Part shown: positions 47,027 through 59,419 of the stretch, piece after piece | Layout of the letters: each line of letters starts with the position of its first letter | Numbering within the stretch: position 1 is the first letter of the stretch | Origin: Karalla daura | Lineage: Eukaryota; Chordata; Actinopteri; Chaetodontiformes; Leiognathidae | Reading direction: 5' to 3' | Length of the DNA stretch: 64,000 nucleotides | Assembly: GCA_029224185.1 (NCBI GenBank) | Contig: CM055201.1 | Coordinates: forward strand, 18,680,117-18,744,116 | Position numbers and translations under genes: made by a program | The notes under the pieces: model-generated | Databases searched by the model: none | What the model saw: only the letters and a program-made list of their open reading frames with translations | What the model was told of the DNA's origin: nothing

Positions 47027-50000
47027 CTGTGTGTTAAATGGGATGTTGCTGTTTCCCCTGTAGTGTCAACGGCCGTCCCACGTGTCACATCGCTGCGCCT
47101 CCTACGCTTCTCGCAGAGAGGAACTGCTGGAGCTATTATTGTCTCTGACAGGAAACATGGTGAACCACACCAGCGATGCTCGCCGACTCTCACCCAGAGC
47201 CTTTGTCTCTCTCTTTCTCTCTGTCTCTGACTCATCTCTTCCTTTCTGTTGTTTGGCCGATGCTCCGCTCTCGCTTGCAGCTTTCTATCTCCCTATCGCT
47301 CTCCCTTTCGCTAACTTTCTGTTTCCTGAGAGTTTTCCATCCCGTCGTGTTGGTAAAGCTCTTAATACATCCGGTCGGTTGCAACTTTGACTGTACATGA
47401 GAGTGAAGAATCAGACAGCTCAAAACTTCCTAATTGCTTCATTCCTCTTGTGACGTCTCACTAGCCAGACGGTTTTGGTTTTTGTTTGCTTTGAGACAGC
47501 CATTGGAAATTCTGTGGACTCCTGATTACAGCAAAAACAAAGATTGCAGGATATTTGTTGTTCTGTTCAGCAAATGTATTTTGTAGGAAAACTGGCAACA
47601 CTTATTTTGCACAATAGGTTTCTATTCAGCATAAATGCAGCATCTTTATCATACATTTTCTTTCTGAGTCAAATCTTTGGCCACGTCTATGTTACCACAT
47701 ATTGTTTTACTCACTCAGAAACACACTGATGGCAAATATCTCAATATATCAAACGCTGGACTATATTCACTTTTATGTTATTACATCTCTATGAACTGTC
47801 CAGTACTCATGGGAAAGCAGAGGAAAGGTATTTATAATAAAGCAACTGTCCAGGGTGTATCCCCTGCCTTTGTATCCTGTAGATAGGCACAAGCAGACCT
47901 CTGCAACATCATTGTCGAAAAAGTAGGTGACATTATGATAACATATGTTTAAGAAATATCTTTTATTTACTTCTAATAACATTTCCCTTTGTTGTTCTTG
48001 TGATGCTGCTCTTAGTTGCTGTAGCGTAGTATCAATACCTTCACTGAATACCTTCACTGAATTCAGTGTTTTTCTTTTCTGTTTTTCTATTCCTGCTTGT
48101 ACTGCTACAAAATCACACCTCTTGTCACCCAATTGTATTTTTTTGCTGCATTTTTTTCTTCATGTTCTTCCCCTCTGCTTCCTAAAAGTCTCGAAGAAGC
48201 ACAGAGTTGAGGGGAAGAACAGACAGATGTAGGAAACTTCATGAGAGCGAATCAAAAACTTTCCAGTAAGTAAGTCAAAAAATAAATAAAAAATCCCTTG
48301 ACACATCTTGGACTTCTCAACGTGAGAGGATTAAAAATGCTCACACTGGAGACAGAAACTCAGCCTCATGTCTTGAAACATCAACATCACTGTTGCGATG
48401 TGTGTGTAGACACATTTTGACCGAGAGTTTAACCCAGAGTGCTCTTGAACTGCGACTGGAGAGGAAAATGCTGCCACTTGGTGGTGAATTAGTGGTAGAA
48501 TCAAAACATCAGAATGATTCGAGTTTTGGCAAGAGTGAAAACAGAAATGTAGAATAGAGTCCATCTTGTGGCTAACCGTGGATACTGCAACAGTCCGCAA
48601 CCTCGTAACTTCACGATGGCTCTAGAAATAGACAAACAGGAACAGCTCTGAACACATCATAAACCGGCACTTTACACCTGAATCCACTTAGCAAATGCTA
48701 CAACTCAATATATTTACTGAACAGAGCAGTTCTAAGTAATGGCTAAAAACACTAACGCTTGACTTTTCTTTTAAAAGCTTTTTGCTTACACAGTTTGAAC
48801 TGTGTCATTTCCAAGGCATGATGTGTTTCTTCTTGTTTTGACTTGAACTTGTTTTGTTTTTTGTTTTGTGTACTGGTTTTCATGGTTCTTTTATCCAAGG
48901 AAATATGTTTTGCATACTTGCTAATCTAATTCTATAAATAACACATTAAATTAGCTTTCTTCAAAATAAGTGAAACCAAATGTATTATTTATGTATTCAT
49001 TTAGTTATTTATCAAGATTTCTTAACAGCTTTTATACTGGGGAACCACATCAAACCCGTGAAACTTTGGAGACACCTAGTGGGCACTTAGACCCCCAGAC
49101 CCCTGGGAATCATGATTCTGTTTTTACACTGCACACGTACTGTCGTGCTCCACCTAAAATGTGAAGAAAATTAGATTAATCAGCCTCCTCTTTTCATGTG
49201 TCCCACTCCCCCTTCTCCAGACTAATTCAATTCTCCCTTTCCTCCTCTTCATTTTTTCACAAGCTTTACTTAAACAAGCCAGGAAATGGAATAAAGTCCA
49301 GCGAGAAAGCCATCAGTGATTAAAATAGCTTCATGAAACCAGTATAGCATCAAATGAAATGGGAAAACCCAATAAACTCCACCAAGAAAAGACAGCGTTT
49401 CCTCTCGTGAAACTTTTACATGCAGAGTTTATTCTGTAAACACTATTACAGCACAAACAATACATCTCTGAGTGGAGTCAAACAGCATCTAATCCCTGAA
49501 AAGCCTCGCTCCGCATTGCAAACATGGCATCACTGCGAACCAACAAACCGACTCGACAACTGTTGATTTTATTAACCCGTTTGCTCAAGCACCTATCTTC
49601 TGTGTGAGCTGCTTAGCTGCTGTGTTTACATTGAAAAGAAAACATGGTGCATGGTGGGGCATGAGACCATCTTTGCAGAAATCTCAAAGATGGTTACTCA
49701 CGTCATTGCATCACTGAATATGTCGATTAAACTGCTACAGGTTTGTCAGACTGTGGATTACTCCTTAGTCCCCTATTGCTGTTAAGACTGCTCTCCTTTT
49801 GTTGGTCCATAAAGTGTTTCCTCATCTTGTTTAGCTGCTTTTTTTTGCATAGGAAGAAGAAAAGAAAAAATAACCCTCACCCCTAGTGAAAAGTGCAGAA
49901 CACTGCCGAGTGGTTACATTGATGGCAGCTGTCAGTATGAATGGCCTGTGGTAAACTTTCCCTCTTGCACCATCTGCTGCTGAAGAAGCTGCTCAAGGCA

Positions 50001-51714
50001 GAGTCTTATGCAAAGGGTGAGATGTCGCTAGCTAAGCTTAGCCTCCTCCATGGTGCTCAATCAGAGGACAGTCCAGGACAGAGCTCCCAATAGTCCCTCC
50101 TAGGAGCTCTGTTCTTTGAAATTGTAACTTGGAGTTAGATTGAAGGCTCATCACTAGCTTCATTTAGTTTAGGCCCAGTGTAGCTCAGCAGAGAGAGAAC
50201 AGATAGTTTTCCTCACGATTCGATTGATGCTGGAGACATATCTGCACTGCATACAGTTGGACAAAATGGGTGCGCCACCCCGTGGTGCTATGGCATGTGT
50301 GGAACTGTCAGGCAACTGTTACAAAATGCAACGACGACTAAACTTTTCCTCATCCTGCATGAGGCCTGAGATCTGCTCTCAGCAGCTCTCCTCCACGAAG
50401 CAGACCACTTACCGTACAGCAGCAGCAGTGGCGAGCAGATGTCGATGTGGCATCTACCCAAACCCTCCTCTGGCATCTCACAGGTCCAGACCCAGACCTG
50501 ACATTACAGCGTATATTTAGCTGCCTGTCTTTCTCTCTGTCTGTACAGCACTTTCATGTCAGCCCCTGTAGGCAGCATTATAGGACCTCATACTCTTTTC
50601 GAGCCATGGATTTAACCTGGATCTTTAGTCACAATTTATATTCAAATGACAAAACATGTTTTTTTTCCTTCTCAATGAAACAGTAATAAATCACAGCTTG
50701 CAGCTTACTCTCGCACTTATGGATCCAAATGATACAAACAGGTGGTTTTCGAGTGTTCGATAACTTTCCCAGAATAGAGAAACTTTTCATGATGGATAAA
50801 ATGGTGGTTTATACTGATATGAATAAAAAGTAAAAGATAAAAAGTAAAATTAAATCAAAACTCCCCAGTAATGTCACCACAGAGATCAACTTCATGCAAA
50901 AACAAACTGCAAAAAAAAGAACTTTGCAGCTGTTCCCTTCACTACAGTATGTGACTGAAGAGATGTCTGGATTTGGAATATTTTAGTTTTTTTTTTTTAA
51001 GATTATATGTCACCATGCTCTTTTCCCTTTTGTTCAAACACTTATGTTTTCAGTTGCTCAGATTCACACCTACATACATAAACAAAACCTCGTGGAGTTT
51101 GAAAATAGACTTCCAGTCTGGGAAAAACATTTCAGCTGCAGACTTAAGTGCATTTACTCACATAACGATGACGTCCAAAGGCGTGCAATTACCTGTCATG
51201 GTATAAAAATAACAAGCAGTAACATTAAGTGAAATTTTTGAACCAAATGTTTATATGGAGGATATTTTAGGGTGGAACCTCCTCCCCCAGGTCTGACCCA
51301 AACCTCGGCTAATGACACAGAGGATCTGCGCTGCCCACCCGCATAAACAAAGGTGAAAACATGGAGCTCTTTTCCAATTAATGGAAAACACCTCATCATC
51401 TGTGCAGCTGAACCATGGAAAACACGGTGAAAATAGACACTGTTTTCTTCCCTCTTTCACTTGTCCTTTGTTTCTCGGGGCACCTTCTTTTCCTGCTCTT
51501 CCTCATTTCTCCACCCACATTCTGTTGATTCTTTTCGCAGCGTTGAATCAGAAGCACAAGCCGACCGTTTCTATTTGTTTACGTACGTTCACTCATGCCC
51601 AGTTTGGTCTGAGGGTTTGGACGTTAACTGCAGCAAGTATAAATGCTCATCATGCATCATGATGGATGTGTGTGTTAACTATCGTGTTACATAAAGTAGT
51701 CGCCGGGCCGAGCT

Positions 51715-51930
51715 TCAGCATCAAAACCATTCACTCTCAGATTCACAGCTAGGGACGATTTAGCCTCCAATCGACCTGAACATGGACGTTTTTGGACTGT
51801 GGGAGGAAACAGGAGTAACCCAGAGAAATTCCCCTCACAAACAGAGAGAGGACAGAGGAAGTCCACAAAGAAAAGCCAGTGATCTGAAGGGACTTTCTTG
51901 CTGTGAGGTGACAATGGTCACATGGTGGTG
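51715..51930 (-). repeat. Diverged teleost dispersed repeat, copy 3
   Basis: It contains ACCATTCACTCTCAGATTCA, GCCTCCAATCGACCTGAACA, TTTGGACTGTGGGAGGAAAC and TTCTTGCTGTGAGGTGACA in the order of a very common fish repeat. This is the best-preserved copy in the window. Confidence 0.75.
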
Positions 51931-51988
51931 GACTATATTTCATTCATTTTCTTCTTTCTTTTATTCTATGGTACCTAATTTCCTCGTC

Positions 51989-52143
<155 letters not shown>

Positions 52144-55100
52144 AACTTTATTCATTCCACACCTACCCTTAATCAGCTCATCAGACATGCTCTTCCCTGA
52201 GCGTCCTAAATCACTTCCTCTTCCACCCCCACTTCCACAGCTGCACCTCACACCCATCATTAGCTCGGTTTGAATCAGTCCACAGGAAACATTTCAGCAT
52301 GTAAACTTGCTCAGTTTGTTTTATTTTTCACTTTGACTCAGTTTGACAGAGCCTAAACAATAAATTGAACAGCCAATTTGTTCAAATCCGAACCAGTTGC
52401 TCATATTATGTTATATTACATCGTCATTCGTTCCAGTCTTCATTTGTCATAGCAGATCATGTCTTGTTTTCATGCAGAGCTCCGGGTGAGCTGGCCTCAT
52501 ATTTCCACCTCTTTTTCTCTTTCCCAAACATCATATTTCTGCACCAGTGTCCATACAACAGCCTCCGTCCCTCTGGTCACACAGTGGGGTTATTGTAGGT
52601 CAGAGGCGGGGTCCGGGGGCCTTCAACGTCAGAGGTCTGCCCATGTAAGGCCGCTTCCTGCCCCGTAAACAGGGCCTCCTGGCTGCTCCCGCTGACTGGG
52701 AGTGCCGGGCTCCGGGGCCCCGGCAGTCTGTAATTACTGTAGGTTGGTCCGATGAGGGCTGGGAGACCCAGGGAGCCACGTTGGTGTTAGTTCAGATGTA
52801 GATGAGCTTCCTCCGAGCGTGTTTCAAATTAGAGCCGAAGACACACGTGTGTAAACATGTAATCACATGCTAACACATACACAGACGGGCTGTGTTTAAG
52901 GCAAAATATATGCTTATAACTCCTCTGTACACATCACTGAACATGAGCAAGGCAATGTCACTGTACAAGAGAACATGCTCGCATTTCTGCTATTTCAGAC
53001 ATGCAAGCAGCTGGTTCAGGTTTCCTGCATCTTTGCAATCTGAGATGATCTAAGAGGTCATTTTTAAAATCCAAAATCCATTTTTAAAACTGCATTTTTA
53101 CCGAGTCAGCATTTACTGTACAACACGAGGCCACAATGATGACAATTAGTGACGCAAACTACTTTTATTGCACAACGTCAACAGGCTGCCAGCTACTGTA
53201 TAAATATAACACTTCAGCCAGATAGACATCATCAGACAGTAATTGCACGCCTCAGACATAATTTTACAATTTCTGCCATTTTTCAGAGTCGTTTAACATC
53301 TGATAAAAGAACAAAACAGCTGCCCCGCACTGAGGAAATAATCCAGACTTTTATTCATAGCCCTGGAATGTGTTTTTATTTATATTTTCTTCTTTTTTTG
53401 TTAAGCATATCCAATAGAAAAAGCCTGGAAGCACGCAATGTGTTCAGGTTTTGAAGGATTTTTTTAATCATTTCAAGCAAAAGGCCACAGACTTCTTTTC
53501 CTTTGTCCTAGGCCAAGACATCACATCTTCCCAATACTGACTGTAAATGTCCTACTTTTATGGAATGACTTCCTCGTATTGTCTTCGGAGTTCTCGAATC
53601 CCCCAAAACCAGAATCATTGCCAAGATAAAGAAACCAGACGACATCCTTGGGCTCGGGTGCAAACTCATCTCCGCACCATGTAAATATAACACCAAAACT
53701 CTGTCTCGGAAATCAAACAGAAAGAACCAGACTCCCAGAAAAGAAAGCCCTTCGGCCGGTTTGACCCAGTGATGTGACCGATGACATCAACAAGTTGACT
53801 CTGTGTGTTCAGTCTGAACAAGACAGCAAAAAATGGCGAGTATCTATGTATGCATGAAGTATCTATGTATGCATTAACCTGTGAACAAGGTCAGAAAATA
53901 AGAAAACCTGGCATAGCAAGTGATACTACACAAAAAATCAATCAAGTAATTAGAGCAAAGTGTGTGTGGGTAAAATACTTCAAGGTTTAAGATATTAGCA
54001 CATTGCTAAAAGTTATTTGTGAGAACCAAATTGAAGGAAATCTTAGGATTAGAAAAATACTTCTTGAAAGAGGAATCGATGTTAGGCCAAAACTGTTCAT
54101 TTGTACAGGAGACAGACGTTGGTAGACAGTGGTTGACTGGTCGTTGGAGGTACAGTCTAGCACTGTCATAGCGGTCGGTGGTAAAATGACGAAGCATGAA
54201 ATATGGATTCTGCTGTATTTCCCAAAGCTCACTGATGCGTTCACAACAACAGCTAAAATGTTGGAACCTCCCAAACCCAGGGACAGTACAGTGACCAGCA
54301 TGGGGTGAACGGGGTTGAAGCACACTCACTCATTGCTGTATCGGTGGTTTTACAATCGTTTCCCAGAACAGATTGCTGCGTAATAGACCAGAGGTTTTTT
54401 TTTTTCTCTTTTTTTAGACTTTGCCCTACAGGAAACAAGTGAAAACTGGGACAGCTGCATTCAGAGTTTGATGTGCTGATGCATTAATACTTTATTACCG
54501 ACACGTCCGTCTAGAAATGAAGGTCGGAAGATACTTGAATATGAAATTGTCGCAAATAGCATTCAAGAAATAGTGTCTCCGTCTCCATAACAGTTTGCAC
54601 ATTAGAGGACGTGAATATTTATGAAGCATATTTCTTCTGAAGTATCAGGGAGTTTCCACTCAGGCATCACAAGTCATCAATGAACTTCTCAGACACAATA
54701 TTTTGGAACATTTCTCTATGAATAAGAATCATAACATTTCCTTTAAGAAGTTGTCTTCGTCAAGCTCTTCCTTCGACCACCTCTTGCTTACAGAGTTCAC
54801 CAAAAGTGACCACCTTTGCTAGTTAGCTAACCAGTTACTGCTTACACAATGAATGTGATACAATACTAGGTCTTTGATTATTCCCTAACTGTATTAATTG
54901 TATCATTTTACCATAGGATCAGGGCTTCTGGGTTATTTGTGAACAGAAGACTGGTCTGGTTTATGCATTTTGGTTTCATTCTGTTTATAACGCCTATCCA
55001 GAGATGTTATGCATAAAAACATACAAAAAATTCACCTTTGGGTGGACGTGCAGTACAGACACGCAGTATGTGACGTACTGCGTGGGTACTGGCCATCTGT

Positions 55101-56594
55101 TGTGTAAATTCACTTTATTCCAGTAATTTAGGCCAAATCATTCATTAACTAGCATTTCAATGTTTTCTTATTCTACAGTGGAGTCACATTTCCTGTGCTC
55201 CTGCAGCTGCTTGATTACATCAGATGATGTGGTCGACTGCACATATTTCTCCATCCTGGATCATTTCCACTGTACAGGAAGTTTGCTGGACCCGTCTCAT
55301 ACGGTCACACGGTACGTGACGGAAAACATGAGGTTTAATTGAGGACATTGGGAGGTTCGAGAAGCTATGGCTCCTTCACTTCCTGTATTATTTTCAGGCC
55401 AATCTAGACGCATGAAAGCGCTCGGGGGCCCTCTGTGGTCGCAGCCCAAATTCTTGAGGCCACGTCAAGCGACAATGGATGTACGATTGGCCCAGACGTC
55501 TGCATGAGAGTCCATCGTTATAGCTGCTGAGTTTCCCCTGACCGTCAGAGGATCGCTCAGAAAACGCCTGCCCTCAACCTGACCATACTATGGAATGGAG
55601 ACGACACAACCACAGAGCTGCTATTCTTATATAGGGCTGCAATGCCGCTGCTGTGTCTGCACGAACCGATGTGACCATTGTCTGATAGGAGTCAAAGAAA
55701 AGTCTGACCGACAATATTATAACTGAAAGATGATGAGATCGAATATCTGGAGGACTCAATGGGATCCAGTGAGGTATCAGATTGTGGGCTCCTGCAGAGA
55801 AAACAGCCTGGACAGGTTGATAAATGTATTATTCATATGATAATAAGATGCTACAGCAACTCAGCCTATAGCTTTGGTTTGTTTGCAGTGGTGCCAATGG
55901 GTTCTTGTACCTGTGGGAAGAGTAAACCCCATGAGCACGCCCTGGATAAATGAATTCATCTGCAGTTCTGAAATCTGCAAATGCAATGCCCTCAACACTG
56001 TAAACAAATAGTGAGGGCATGTTTGTACAAGACAATATCACAGGAACTGCTCCACATTTATAGTTTATCTTAGCATTTTATATAAGCTATTCTTCTTCGG
56101 CTCATCCGCATTTGAGTGTGCAGCATTTTCACAGTGATATATTCAAATTAAAGCAGATTTAACTGTTGAATAATGCATTTACTTGTTCAGTTAGTTGAAT
56201 CTAAACATCCCAGCAGGTGCAGAACTATGGCAACTACTTTCTAGTTTTGGGAGTTTTCATTCATGTCTGAAAGGAAAGTGTTCCTCTCACTGAAAAACAA
56301 AGCTTTCCTTCAATACGAAATGGAATACAATAATAAGGAGATGTGCCTCCAGTTTCACTACATTGCCGTGCCAATGTTCTTCATGCCGTCTGCATGACAA
56401 ACTGTGGGACATCACCCAAGTTTTAAATACATTCAGCTCAATCCAACAACGTGATTTCAGCCGCTAAATACGAAGCGAAACCTCATAAAGTGACAGTCAG
56501 GCACACTGTGTCACGTCTCGTGGCAAAGAATTAAGTCTCTTACGACCACATTCACAAATACACACACATGATGCTCCATGTACCTGCACGCACT

Positions 56595-56595
56595 G

Positions 56596-56658
<63 letters not shown>
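56595..56658 (+). repeat. (CT)n followed by (CA)n
   Basis: About seven CT units then about 25 CA units. Confidence 0.97.
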
Positions 56659-56662
<4 letters not shown>

Positions 56663-56788
56663 TGCAATCATCTTACAGTCCACAGAAATAACTTTGACAT
56701 TTACAATGTTTTGCATTGTTTTGTTCAAAGACTCGTGAAAGAGGATGAGTCTGCTGTCATGTGTCACTGACCACATCTGCCCGTGCAT

Positions 56789-56829
<41 letters not shown>

Positions 56830-56836
56830 AACACAT
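56789..56836 (+). repeat. (CA)n tract
   Basis: About 22 CA units with two AA interruptions near the right end. Confidence 0.95.
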
Positions 56837-57149
56837 TTTTCTATTATTACCACGAGTGGTGATCTCTGAACGACAGAGAGAGACAGTGGCATTGTTTAAA
56901 ATATCTCCACTCACGCAGAGGCAAACGCATCAAGTCGCACACATTCAAGCATCGAAAGAATACGACTCCCAAACAATATAGCAACGACATTGCCTCTGTT
57001 TGAGCCTAAGAGAACATCTGTGAACATCTGTGTAACTGCAAATCGAACATTGTGAACTGACTGAACCTCCTCTGTTATAGTTTCTGCCCATTATATTCAG
57101 TTTGAAAATACTGCAGAAATACTCATTCTATCTATTGTGTCCTGTAAGT

Positions 57150-57290
57150 GGCCCATTTTGTTGTGGGTTTTCTCCAGGTACTCTGGTTTCCTCCCATGAT
57201 CCAAAAAATACCATGCTACAGACTTTTAATTGCCCCTGTGATAGCTGTGAGTGTGAGGGTGAATGTTGCATGTCACGTCATGGATGCTCC
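57150..57290 (+). repeat. Diverged teleost dispersed repeat, copy 4
   Basis: The GGTTTTCTCCAGGTACTCTG block, then GTTTCCTCCCATGATCCAAA, TTTTAATTGCCCCTGTGATA and GTGAGTGTGAGGGTGAATG, in the same orientation as copy 1. Confidence 0.65.
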
Positions 57291-57581
57291 AGCAGACCTC
57301 TGTCACACCAGGGAGCTTCAAAGCGTTTTAGGATAATTGATAGCCTCTGGCTAAGTTGCCATTAAGGACAAGGCAAAGGCAAGGCAAAGGCGTTAATGAA
57401 CCATCTGATGGTGCTCTGATACGTCACCCTGGTAGCCGGGGGTGGACCACCTCGGAGGGGTCTGTAATAACCCCCCTGGGTCTGTTTGATGATACTTCCT
57501 TCAAAAGACATCTGCATGCTACAGGGTTTCTGCCTGACTACCATGGATTTCAGGGTCTGGATAGAACCGGTATAAGAGACT

Positions 57582-57621
57582 TTAGGGTACCCTAACCCTA
57601 ACCCTAATCCTAACCCTAACC
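57582..57621 (+). repeat. Short interstitial telomeric tract
   Basis: TTAGGG followed by TACCCTAA and about four more CCCTAA-type units, one with a C-to-T change. Confidence 0.85.
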
Positions 57622-58390
57622 AACAATATAATGCAAGTGACAGTCAATGAGAAGCACAGACTGAATGGTTTGGCCCGATGAAAGACACGCATCATTAGCG
57701 TTACTAGTAACACCTACGCTTTTGTCTGTCTCAGGAAAACAGTGATCTATTTCCAGAACAGACGTGTGGTTAGAGTGGCTGAAGTCACTGTGGTCAGAAA
57801 AGGTCACCAGGCAGCTGGTTTTGTCTTTTGCTGTAATTAACACACTCCTGCATGAATTCTGCTGGCACCGTGTGAGGTATGCTGAGCGACTGTGACACGA
57901 GCCTCACATGCATAGAACTCCATTTGCTTGTAATCGTGCAAAATAAAAAAAATAAGTTTATTTTAGGTTTATTTGACTTAAAATAAGTCGTCCACAGTGA
58001 CATCGTGAGGACACCTCGCAATAAACGCATGTGTGTACAACGTTGTCTGTGGCCCTTTTACGGCAGATACAGTAAACGAAGATGCGGCTCGTAAAGACAG
58101 AAATAGGATGACTGGCTCAGTCAGTGCGCAGTTCAAGTGCTGGTGTGTGATGATATATGCGAGATACTGTACAGCATCAAAGCAGCTGTGCCATTTTCAA
58201 CACAGTTGCATGCCTCATAAGAAAAAGAAAAAAAACAAACAAAGATTAGAGACCATGCTGCAATGGTGTACAGATGGTTTGCACCTTCTAAATCATCCAC
58301 CAGGTTTATGTTTTTCCACCGATGTGGGAGATGGATCCTTTACTGATAGCTGTGAGTTGTATCCGAGTCCTCTGCTCTTGTAAAATGTTT

Positions 58391-58416
58391 TGTGTGTGTG
58401 TGTGTGTGTGTGTGTA
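58391..58416 (+). repeat. (GT)n tract
   Basis: About 13 GT units. Confidence 0.93.
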
Positions 58417-58464
58417 GTTAAACAACAGAGGAGCAACTTTATGGCAACACGTGGCCTTTTGCTT

Positions 58465-58580
58465 TGGAAAGTTTACATGTTCTCCCTGTGTGTGCGGTAC
58501 ATTTTCTCCAGGTTCCCTGGTTTCCTCCCACAGGCTGAAATCATGCATTAAGGTCAATTGGAGGCTCCAGGCACTGATGC
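58465..58580 (+). repeat. Diverged teleost dispersed repeat, copy 5
   Basis: TTTACATGTTCTCCCTGTGT, a TTTTCTCCAGGTTCCCTGG block, GTTTCCTCCCACAGGCTGAA and TTAAGGTCAATTGGAGGCTC, in the same orientation as copies 1 and 4. Confidence 0.7.
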
Positions 58581-59375
58581 ATCCCTGCAGAAAGCTGTTC
58601 CAGAAAATCCAGAAGAAAAAATGGGAGGATGTCATACATATGGATCAATAGAAATATCCAGTATCTAATCACTGGTTGACAAGCAGAAAGGTTACAGAAG
58701 TATCCATTTGTCCAATATGTCTTTGAGAATTATGACGTTATAAGTTGTACAAATAGTGTGTAAATGTCTCACTTTGAATAAGTGAATAAGAAATTGGGTC
58801 ATTTCACATATTTGCACTCATTGCCATCAGAGGCGACTAATCAAACATGATGAGAAAATTACTAAGAGATGGGACAAACCTAAACAAAGTATTGATATGC
58901 AGCGATTAAAGAAATGCAGTGTTGTAAAGTACATCAATCTAGAGAGTTTGTGTTGTGCCAGTTGTGACAGTGAGTGTCTTTAATAACAGCTGCAGTTCTT
59001 TATGGTAATCGCTCTCTCTCGTCTTGAACGTATTTGTCAACACTTCAGTTTGAGTCTCTCTTGCTTCAGCTCAGACATCACAAAAGATTTTTAAAAATCA
59101 CGTGGTCATGACATAAAAGCCACCCCCCCCCCCCGGGTCTTTTTTCATCCTCTTCTTCTAGGAATCGACTGAAAGATGTAAACACAGTGCAGCTCGTCCC
59201 ACTCACTTTGGTTTCTGAGGGCTGGCTCACAGCTGCTGCTGTGTGCTTTTCTGCTAAACTCTCAGCCTCTCTGTCTGCGTCCTGCCACGGCCACAGGCTC
59301 AGTGTTTCAGAGGGAGAGGTGATACAGATTAAAACCAGCAAACTGTGCCTCCCAAGGATGAGGATTTGAAATCCG

Positions 59376-59419
59376 GAAGAAATGTATTGAAACATGAAAA
59401 AGTTTCAATACATTTCTTC
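59376..59419. repeat. Perfect inverted repeat, 18-bp arms
   Basis: GAAGAAATGTATTGAAAC, an 8-nt A-rich spacer, then the exact reverse complement. Confidence 0.95.

Noticed and set aside
50165..50235. tRNA-like A box (TAGCTCAGCAGAGAG)
   Set aside because: The downstream sequence has no proper B box or cloverleaf, so it is not a tRNA gene. It may be a scrap of SINE.
50400..50476. Minus-strand exon candidate ending at a TACG|GTAAGT donor
   Set aside because: The donor is good, but the acceptor is poor and the encoded residues match no known family.
53987..54329. Two overlapping minus-strand open frames of 107-112 codons
   Set aside because: Two frames look equally protein-like, which argues for chance or a decayed element. 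No family is recognised.
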